NCBI GenBank assembly: GCA_945861845.1
Contig: CAMAWS010000147.1
Span: forward strand, 1-7,618
Length of the DNA stretch: 7,618 bases
Direction of reading: 5' to 3'
DNA from: Candidatus Sulfopaludibacter sp. SbA3
GTDB taxonomy: Bacteria > Acidobacteriota > Terriglobia > 20CM-2-55-15
The notes under the pieces are model-generated. The model made no database searches and had not been told where the DNA came from. It saw only the letters and a program-made list of their open reading frames with translations. The position numbers and the translations under genes were made by a program. Shown in pieces: positions 1 through 4,632 of the stretch. How positions within the stretch are numbered: the first letter of the stretch is position 1; each line of letters opens with the position of its first letter.

Positions 1-1
1 A

Positions 2-1045
2 GCGATCGGCTTTGCGGCCCGTTCCGCTGGACTCAAAGCCGTTATCCGCAAGCCCCTGGAGGAATCCGGGCCGGTCAACCGCGCGCTCGGAAATCTCTAC
101 AACGCACTACTGGCAGGCAGCCCGCGGACCATACGGCAGTATTTCTGGCTGCTGGACCGAGTCCGGCCAAACGAGCGCACTTTTTTCTACAATAAGGTCC
201 GGCGTTACATTGGCCGGTTTCTCGATTCGGAACAGCCCGACATTGTTCTTTCCGTGCACCCCATGCTGAATCACTTCATTCAGCGGTTCATAAAGGAACA
301 GCGAATAGGGATTCCCTGTTATAGCTTTCTTACAGATCCTTTTCCGCCGTTCTGGAAAGGATGGTCTTCTCCCTACATAGATCGCTACTTTGTCGTCACT
401 GACGAAGCCCTGCAAACCCTGGTCGCCAGGGGAGTTTCCGCCTCGCGTATCGATCGCGTGCCGATGCCGGTCCGGAATCGATTTGTGCCGGCAACAATGA
501 CCGAAATTCGGGAACTGAGAAATTTCCTCAGGCTCGACGACGCGGCCATTATCCTTATTAATGGCGGGGCTCGAGGCGGCGGACCCATCCACGAGGTTTA
601 TCAGGCAACACGGCGGGCAGCGCCCGCAGCCAACATTCTCGCCGTCTGCGGCAGGAACGACGGTCTTCGATCTCGAATAGCCGGGCTGAACGATCCCAAG
701 ACGCGAACGTTTGGATTTCTCGATGATATTTACCGGTACATCAGCGCTTCCGATCTGGTTATCACCAAACCCGGCGCCCTGTCGACCTACGAGGCGCTGG
801 CATGCGGCGTACCGGTCGTATTGACCGGGATGCGCGGCCTGATGCCGCAGGAGTCCGGTTTGTTTCACGCGGTTGACCGGTACGGCTTTGGGTATGCCGC
901 CGGAACGTTGGATGCTCTAGAGGCCGTTATTCGGAAGGATCCACGCGAGTGGAATCGGAAGCGGGAATCGCTGGCAAACTTCTACCGGCACAGCGCCGGA
1001 ACAGAGCTGATTGAAAGGATTCATTCTGTCCATGTCAGAGCGTAA
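2..1045 (+). CDS. MGDG synthase / GT28-like glycosyltransferase, 5'-truncated
   Basis: The frame is open from base 2 to the TAA at 1043-1045 (347 residues), so the start lies upstream of the window; the internal GTG at 254 is not the start. The N-terminal part carries the MGDG-synthase-type features: PDIVLSVHP (about 79-87), where this family binds the lipid side, and a FLTDP segment (109-113). The C-terminal half is the nucleotide-sugar lobe, with a Gly-rich stretch (INGGARGGG) and ITKPG...TYEALACGVP (about 254-270), the usual donor-binding signature of Glyco_tran_28_C. Members transfer a sugar from UDP- or GDP-sugar to diacylglycerol or another lipid acceptor at the cytoplasmic membrane. 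No membrane span is visible, as is usual for these peripheral enzymes. It overlaps the next gene by 14 bp, suggesting a shared mRNA. MurG is a distant relative, but the HP and TD motifs favour the MGDG/UgtP group. The actual sugar and lipid cannot be read from the sequence. Confidence 0.85.
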   Translation, partial: AIGFAARSAGLKAVIRKPLEESGPVNRALGNLYNALLAGSPRTIRQYFWLLDRVRPNERTFFYNKVRRYIGRFLDSEQPDIVLSVHPMLNHFIQRFIKEQRIGIPCYSFLTDPFPPFWKGWSSPYIDRYFVVTDEALQTLVARGVSASRIDRVPMPVRNRFVPATMTEIRELRNFLRLDDAAIILINGGARGGGPIHEVYQATRRAAPAANILAVCGRNDGLRSRIAGLNDPKTRTFGFLDDIYRYISASDLVITKPGALSTYEALACGVPVVLTGMRGLMPQESGLFHAVDRYGFGYAAGTLDALEAVIRKDPREWNRKRESLANFYRHSAGTELIERIHSVHVRA

Positions 1046-2198
1046 AGTTTTCGTAACTGGCGCAACCGGATTTCTCGGAAGCCACCTGACCCATAAACTG
1101 ATCAGCGAAGGACGCCGTGTCATCGCGCTCGCGCGGGGATCAAGGGGCGCCTCGGCGGAAACCCGCGTACGCGAAGCGCTGAATACCGTTGGCCCCGTTG
1201 ATCTCACCAGGCTTGAGGTCTGTGAAGGCGATATCTCCCAGCCGCAGCTCGGGCTGAGCGAGGACATTTCGCGAAAGGTCGCCACCTCGATAGACCAGAT
1301 CTGGCATTGCGCCGCGTCCCTTTCCTTTACGGATGAGGACCGGGATGAGATTTTCAGGATGAACTTCGGTGGAACCAAGAACATCCTGGCCCTGGCCGAA
1401 CAGACACCGACTCGCCGGCTTCATCACGTCAGCACGGCGTATGTCGCGGGAAATCGCAGGGACCTGGTACTGGAGACGGAACTGAATGTCGGCCAGACTT
1501 TCCGGAACGCGTATGAAGAATCGAAGTGCCAGGCGGAAATGCTGATTGCCGACGCGCATCGCAAAGGCCTGATTTTGCCGTCAATATACCGGCCCAGCAT
1601 CGTGATCGGAGATTCAAGGTCGGGCCGCGTAACTCATTTTCATGGCGTCTACGCCTTCATACGCGGATTATGGTCGGCCCTGGAGCGGCTGCGCCGCAGG
1701 ATGCCGGAGGGCGGACCAGTCAATCTCCCGCTTCGGGTACTGGGAGCTGAAACGACAACGCTGAACTTTGTCCCGATCGACTACGTCGTGGACGGCATGG
1801 TTGAAATCTCAAAACAGCCTGCCAGTATTGGCGCGACCTACCACCTGGCAAATCCCCAGGCCACTGAGAATCGTATCTGGCTGCCTCACATCTGCCGCGT
1901 ATTGAGCGTTGAAGGAATCCAACTGGTGGGCGAGAACTCATTTCTTCGCACGCCTATGACGAAACTCGAGGCTTTGTTCCAGAAGCAAATGGCTTTCTAT
2001 TACCAGTATCTGCAGGGAGAGCCTCGCTTTGATTGCCGCCGCACGCTGGATGCGCTCAAGAATACCGGGATTGAGTGTCCGGGCGTCACCGTGGAGTTCA
2101 TTCAGAGGATGGTGGGCTGGTACGTGAACTTCCTCAACAACGCCCGGCAAGGGACAGCTTCATCATCCGCTGGCCCCGGCGCCACGCAGCACATTTAG
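1032..2198 (+). CDS. Extended SDR, NAD-binding_4 (acyl/thioester reductase-like) family
   Basis: This is a 388-residue extended short-chain dehydrogenase/reductase. The dinucleotide-binding loop is at the very N-terminus (VTGATGFLG, G10-x2-G13-x2-G16). The catalytic elements are S134/T135 in HVSTAYVAG and Y161-x3-K165 (YEESK). The STAYVAG block, the IYRPSIVIGDS block and the later LNFVPIDYV block are typical of the male-sterility/thioester-reductase group (PF07993), which reduces acyl-CoA or acyl-carrier thioesters, though many bacterial members are uncharacterised. I place the start at ATG 1032 because it sits directly before the Rossmann strand and has AAAGGA 12 nt upstream; an in-frame TTG at 1011 is the alternative. 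It overlaps the glycosyltransferase by 14 bp in a different frame, which points to translational coupling and a related lipid pathway. The last ~20 residues (Ser/Gly/Ala-rich) look like a low-conservation tail and lie partly over the 3' end of the opposing gene. Confidence 0.87.
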   Translation: MSERKVFVTGATGFLGSHLTHKLISEGRRVIALARGSRGASAETRVREALNTVGPVDLTRLEVCEGDISQPQLGLSEDISRKVATSIDQIWHCAASLSFTDEDRDEIFRMNFGGTKNILALAEQTPTRRLHHVSTAYVAGNRRDLVLETELNVGQTFRNAYEESKCQAEMLIADAHRKGLILPSIYRPSIVIGDSRSGRVTHFHGVYAFIRGLWSALERLRRRMPEGGPVNLPLRVLGAETTTLNFVPIDYVVDGMVEISKQPASIGATYHLANPQATENRIWLPHICRVLSVEGIQLVGENSFLRTPMTKLEALFQKQMAFYYQYLQGEPRFDCRRTLDALKNTGIECPGVTVEFIQRMVGWYVNFLNNARQGTASSSAGPGATQHI

Positions 2199-3602
2199 GA
2201 ATTCTACGTAGCGCTCCCCCAGCCGTGCCGGCCGAAACTCCTCGCGGAATCTTTTCTTAATTTCGGCGGAATACCGTGCGCGTACAGACGGATTCCGAAT
2301 CAGCCTGTCGGCAATCTCCGGATATTCCGATTCACTTCGTGCAATAAGCTCAGGAATTCCAACCAGTTCGGCCCCGGAGTTGTAGTGCGAATCGGGAGGA
2401 TATTTCAGCACCACGATCGGTTTGCCCGCGCCCATTGCCTCGAGCAGCGAGTGGCCTCCGGAATGCGGAAAGGAAGCAAGGTAAACATCCACCGTTTCGA
2501 GCAGCGGCGCCACGTCGGAGACGTGTCCGAGAAATCGCACGCGAGGGAGCACTCCTTCCGAATGAAGGAATGACCGGGCCGCTTTCACATCCCCTGCACC
2601 GGCGAAAAAATGAAAATGCTTCGGAAAGCGCTTCAGGATCTCGGCAAGCGCCCTCAGGTATCCCGATCCCGATATCTTGTAGAGATTGCCGAAGGTCGCC
2701 GACACGCTGCTGGCCGATTCGAGCCCCATGCTTCGCCGATCGACGTGCTCGGCGACCTGCAGCCGATCCTCGATGTCGGAGGCCAGCGGTATCCATTGCG
2801 CCGGGTGCGAAGAAAACCGCGTGCGTTCAAGCGCATTCTGAAAGAGATGCACAAAACCTTCGAACATGTCGGCATCCATTTCGCTGCCGTGGTTCACATT
2901 TACCTGGATTGGCGATGGATGGATGGCTGCAACACGGGCGGTGATCTGCTCGGAGAGGCTTCCGTGGTAAAACACCACGGGAATTCCGGAACTTCGAATA
3001 GCCTCGGCAATCCGGGTTGCACGCTCCTGAAAGTCCCCTTCCACCGAGGCCACCGAAACATCGGCTTCGATCTCAAGCGATTCAGATTGCGGCGCGCCAG
3101 CCGGATTAAAAAACCACGATGCGGCCCACTCGGTAGTAAAGATAGTGGACTGGATTCCCTGCTGCTTCAGACTGCCCGCAAGCATCCTGACGTACTGCGT
3201 CGGCGCGTGTCCCGGCAAAAGGCAGCCCACGACGTGGGCTACGCAATTAACTGCATCGGTTTTCACCGGGTTCACCGATTCCCGCGCAGCACGTCCTTCG
3301 CTGGCCCACTCTTCGAAAATCTCGCCGATTCTTCGCACGCGGCTTGAATCAAGCCCGGCCAGGAGGGCGCGCTGGAAGTAATCCATGGCCGTGCCCGGAT
3401 CATCTTTAAGGAAAAGATTCGCGACCCGGAATGCAACGTCAGCGAGCCTTTTCTTATCGCCGGTGCGATAGAGGGCGAACGTGTATGCGTGATTAATGAT
3501 GTCGGAGGTGTAGCCGGTTTCACGCGCGGCCTTCTCCAGCAGTGGAGCCGCAGCCTTGAAATCGCCGTTCTTGAGCGCCTCGAAAGCCTGTTCGTAACTC
3601 AC
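2163..3602 (-). CDS. TPR-containing GT-B glycosyltransferase, OGT/SPINDLY-like layout
   Basis: This encodes 479 residues from a GTG start (the only usable start after an upstream in-frame TGA) and ends with two consecutive TGA codons. Residues 1-105 are helical and TPR-like (ALKNGDFKAAAPLLEKA, then a second unit around 70-90), a protein-interaction region. From about 118 a GT-B fold follows: HVVGCLLPGHAPTQYV (123-138), IQVNVNHGS (232-240), ATFGNLYKIS (302-311) and SFPHSGGHSLLEAMGAGKP (377-395), with E388 in the conserved donor-site position of retaining GT-B enzymes. The order 'IQV-NHGS, then FGNLYKI...LAEILKRFP' resembles the C-terminal domain of O-GlcNAc transferase/SPINDLY (GT41), while the PHSGGHSLLEAM block is closer to GT4. 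It could glycosylate proteins or build a surface glycan; the acceptor is unknown. No signal peptide, so probably cytoplasmic. No clear Shine-Dalgarno precedes the GTG. The 3' end overlaps the convergent SDR gene by 36 bp. Confidence 0.8.
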   Translation of the reverse strand: MSYEQAFEALKNGDFKAAAPLLEKAARETGYTSDIINHAYTFALYRTGDKKRLADVAFRVANLFLKDDPGTAMDYFQRALLAGLDSSRVRRIGEIFEEWASEGRAARESVNPVKTDAVNCVAHVVGCLLPGHAPTQYVRMLAGSLKQQGIQSTIFTTEWAASWFFNPAGAPQSESLEIEADVSVASVEGDFQERATRIAEAIRSSGIPVVFYHGSLSEQITARVAAIHPSPIQVNVNHGSEMDADMFEGFVHLFQNALERTRFSSHPAQWIPLASDIEDRLQVAEHVDRRSMGLESASSVSATFGNLYKISGSGYLRALAEILKRFPKHFHFFAGAGDVKAARSFLHSEGVLPRVRFLGHVSDVAPLLETVDVYLASFPHSGGHSLLEAMGAGKPIVVLKYPPDSHYNSGAELVGIPELIARSESEYPEIADRLIRNPSVRARYSAEIKKRFREEFRPARLGERYVEFLNVLRGAGASG

Positions 3603-3632
3603 CCGGCTATTGTATGAGAAGAACGGATCTTT

Positions 3633-3640
3633 GGGGGGGG
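3633..3640. repeat. G8/C8 homopolymer tract
   Basis: Eight consecutive G (plus strand), equivalent to C8 on the minus strand, located 30 nt upstream of the GTG start of the TPR-glycosyltransferase. It borders the palindrome at 3646-3732 but is outside the pairing region. It is non-coding. Confidence 0.9.
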
Positions 3641-3645
3641 TACGT

Positions 3646-3732
3646 CAGATGACAATTAAGCATTGAAAATTGACCGAGTGTTCAATTGATCGACCGGACA
3701 CCCGGTCAATTTTCAGTGCTTAATTGCATCTG
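3646..3732. repeat. Long imperfect palindrome (hairpin / MITE-like element)
   Basis: The core arms are 3653-3680 and 3699-3726, 28 nt each, pairing at 26 of 28 positions, with an 18-nt loop (3681-3698). Pairing continues outward for six more pairs (CAGATG at 3646-3651 against CATCTG at 3727-3732) with a single bulged A at 3652. The two mismatches are transition-type and would be G-T pairs on one strand. The stem is AT-rich (CAATTAAGC, GAAAATTGACC) in a GC-richer genome, and no T-run follows it, so it is not a classical Rho-independent terminator. It lies between the small basic ORF and the TPR-glycosyltransferase. A non-autonomous mobile element or the paired ends of a vanished insertion sequence is the most natural reading. 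No clear target-site duplication is visible. Confidence 0.85.
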
Positions 3733-3748
3733 TCCTTTCGGTAGCCGC

Positions 3749-3865
3749 CTAGCTCTGGATTCCCTTTCGGGCGTCAAAGTGGGCTTTGGCTCTGCGCTTC
3801 AAGCGAGCCTTTTTCTTTTCGCGGTTAACTCGTCTATTTTTCAGAATCTCGTACTTATTGGCCAT
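3749..3865 (-). CDS. Putative 38-residue highly basic small protein
   Basis: ATG at 3865 to TAG at 3749 gives 38 residues starting MANKYEILKNRRVN and ending HFDARKGIQS. Fifteen of 38 are Lys or Arg (8 K, 7 R), mostly clustered at residues 9-27 (RREKKK..LKRRAK-like pattern), and the acidic residues are only E6, E16 and D31. The start has AGGA at 3870-3873, 4 nt from the ATG, a normal ribosome binding site. It runs divergently from the tRNA-Sec gene. Composition is like that of small ribosomal or nucleic-acid-binding proteins (the size range of bL34/bL36), but I do not recognise the family and no zinc-ligand cysteines are present. It is probably one amphipathic helix. Coding status is inferred from the start, SD and composition; the palindrome follows its stop by 17 bp. 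Confidence 0.55.
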   Translation of the reverse strand: MANKYEILKNRRVNREKKKARLKRRAKAHFDARKGIQS

Positions 3866-3869
3866 GTTT

Positions 3870-3873
3870 TCCT
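3870..3873 (-). promoter_or_regulatory. Shine-Dalgarno for the small basic ORF
   Basis: AGGA on the minus strand, 4 nt before the ATG at 3865. It is a main reason for treating the 38-codon ORF as real. Confidence 0.5.
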
Positions 3874-3884
3874 ATTATTTTCCT

Positions 3885-3890
3885 TATAAT
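3885..3890 (+). promoter_or_regulatory. -10 element of tRNA-Sec promoter
   Basis: A perfect TATAAT hexamer, separated by 7 nt (CCCAATT) from the first base of the mature tRNA at 3898. That distance is the normal one from a -10 box to the transcription start, so transcription is predicted to begin at or within a base or two of the tRNA 5' end. No good TTGACA-like -35 is found 16-18 nt upstream; TTGGCC at 3858 is 21 nt away. The same TTATAA core can be read on the other strand toward the small basic ORF. Confidence 0.6.
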
Positions 3891-3897
3891 CCCAATT

Positions 3898-3995
3898 GGA
3901 AGTGAGTAGGGTCCGGTGACTCTCCTGGCCTTCAAAGCCTGTGGGGCGTCGGGGCACCGACGTTCGGTGGGTTCGACTCCCACGCACTTCCGCCA
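3898..3995 (+). tRNA. selC: tRNA-Sec (anticodon UCA), selC
   Basis: This is a 98-nt selenocysteine tRNA including an encoded CCA (3993-3995). The layout matches bacterial tRNA-Sec: an 8-position acceptor stem starting GGAAGTG against CACTTCC, GT, then a 6-bp D stem AGGGTC/GACTCT closed by a 4-nt CGGT loop. The anticodon loop is CTTCAAA with anticodon TCA at 3932-3934. A long extra arm has a 6-bp stem CGTCGG/CCGACG and GGCA loop. The T arm is GTGGG-TTCGACT-CCCAC, and the discriminator is G. The 8-nt acceptor, 6-bp D stem and long variable arm are what separate tRNA-Sec from tRNA-Ser and from UCA suppressors. Two weak points are an A-G apposition at acceptor position 8 and a T-T mismatch in the anticodon stem. 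The product is serylated by SerRS, converted by SelA, and delivered by SelB to UGA/SECIS sites. None of those genes is in the window. Confidence 0.96.
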
Positions 3996-4087
3996 AACTA
4001 CACTTGATGACTGCGCCCTTTGCTTAGGTTTCGCGCTATCGCGCTCGCGCTTCGCGTCGGGCTTGCATTCGCAGCCGCTCATCTCGA
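3996..4087. other. Short intergenic spacer with GC-alternating run
   Basis: A 92-bp gap between tRNA-Sec and the 3' end of the STAS gene. It contains a CGCG-rich stretch (about 4031-4057, with repeated CGCGCT/TCGCG units) that can form only short competing hairpins. No convincing T-tract terminator and no integrase or att-like copy of the tRNA 3' end is seen. Confidence 0.4.
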
Positions 4088-4450
4088 TCAGGAGACCGGA
4101 TTCGCCGGCTTCAGGGAAGCCAATGCCTTGGCTTCGTCTTCGTAGGTATCGAATACGGTTAACAGCTTGGTCATCTGAAGCAGGTCCTTGGCTTTCGCCG
4201 TCAAATGCAGAAGCTTCACATCGCCCTGCTTGTTCCTAACAGTAGTATATGCCGATACCAGTTCGCCCAGGCCGGAGCTGTCAATGTAGCCAACCTCGCC
4301 CAGATTCAGGATGTAATACTTAACCCCTTGATTGAGCTGCACGCGGAGCGTTTCTCTCAGTAACAGGACAGGCTCACCAATCGTCAATCTGCCCGACAGA
4401 TCGATGATAACGACGTTATCCGCTGTCCTGGTCTTTATATTCAGACTCAT
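4088..4450 (-). CDS. STAS-domain anti-sigma factor antagonist (SpoIIAA/RsbV-like)
   Basis: A 120-residue single STAS domain. The diagnostic block is YIDSSGLGELVSAY, with D57-S58-S59-G60-L61-G62; one of these serines is the phosphorylation site in SpoIIAA/RsbV relatives. Strand segments NVVIIDLSGRLTIGEP (12-27) and YYILNLGEVGYID (45-57) match the family, and the length is that of a stand-alone antagonist with nothing fused. The unphosphorylated form binds an anti-sigma factor/Ser kinase and frees the sigma factor; a PP2C phosphatase resets it. No such kinase, phosphatase or sigma gene is in the window, so the partners must be encoded elsewhere. The start ATG at 4450 has a good SD (GGAGG). It is transcribed divergently from the S9-like gene across a 182-bp spacer. 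Control of something other than a sigma factor (for example a diguanylate cyclase or transport module) is also possible for STAS proteins. Confidence 0.92.
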   Translation of the reverse strand: MSLNIKTRTADNVVIIDLSGRLTIGEPVLLLRETLRVQLNQGVKYYILNLGEVGYIDSSGLGELVSAYTTVRNKQGDVKLLHLTAKAKDLLQMTKLLTVFDTYEDEAKALASLKPANPVS

Positions 4451-4454
4451 ACGT

Positions 4455-4459
4455 CCTCC
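4455..4459 (-). promoter_or_regulatory. Shine-Dalgarno of STAS gene
   Basis: GGAGG on the minus strand, 4 nt before the ATG at 4450. It supports that start and suggests efficient translation. Confidence 0.75.
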
Positions 4460-4551
4460 AAAACTCTATTTCGACCCCTCTGTCGATGCCGCCCCAACGC
4501 CGGGCAGAAGGGTCGTAGCTTATCGTTTATACATTAAGACTTTCAAGGCCT

Positions 4552-4581
4552 TTGAAGCCATGCCGTCATTTACCTTACAAT
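4552..4581 (+). promoter_or_regulatory. Candidate sigma70 promoter of S9-like gene
   Basis: TTGAAG (4552-4557) and TACAAT (4576-4581) with an 18-nt spacer. The -10 matches consensus at 5 of 6 and the -35 at 4 of 6. Predicted transcription start is near 4588, giving a leader of about 45 nt before the ATG at 4633. In the same spacer a TATAAA-like sequence on the minus strand (4526-4531) could serve the STAS gene, but it lacks a clear -35. Confidence 0.45.
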
Positions 4582-4632
4582 CTTTCAGTGTCTCATTAAC
4601 AACGGATTTCTGGTCCTGAGTTTAACATTCAG

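Noticed and set aside
107..868. 253-residue minus-strand ORF
   Set aside because: It is antisense to the GT28-like gene, which has clear family motifs; the minus-strand product has no recognisable motif and an odd composition.
2160..2165. Selenocysteine read-through of the TPR-glycosyltransferase stop
   Set aside because: The gene ends in two consecutive TGA codons with no Cys/Sec-type redox motif before them. The STAS gene's TGA likewise meets another in-frame TGA after two codons.
3646..3732. Palindrome as a Rho-independent terminator
   Set aside because: The stem is long and AT-rich and neither flank has a T-run; termination cannot be excluded, but the structure is not canonical.
3686..3889. 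67-residue plus-strand ORF with a hydrophobic end
   Set aside because: It starts inside the palindrome loop, lacks a ribosome site, and is antisense to the better-supported small basic ORF.
3855..4082. 75-residue minus-strand ORF antisense to the tRNA, with VGVEPTERRCPD
   Set aside because: This peptide is the familiar translation of the complement of a long-arm tRNA; the frame is explained by the tRNA-Sec and carries no domain.
3898..4087. selC as an integration site for a genomic island
   Set aside because: selC is a known integration hotspot, but no integrase is present, no second copy of the tRNA 3' end was noticed in the window, and an ordinary chromosomal-type gene follows within 92 bp.
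4332..4619. 95-residue plus-strand ORF across the STAS/S9 spacer
   Set aside because: Half of it is antisense to the STAS domain and the rest covers the promoter region; no ribosome site or motif.
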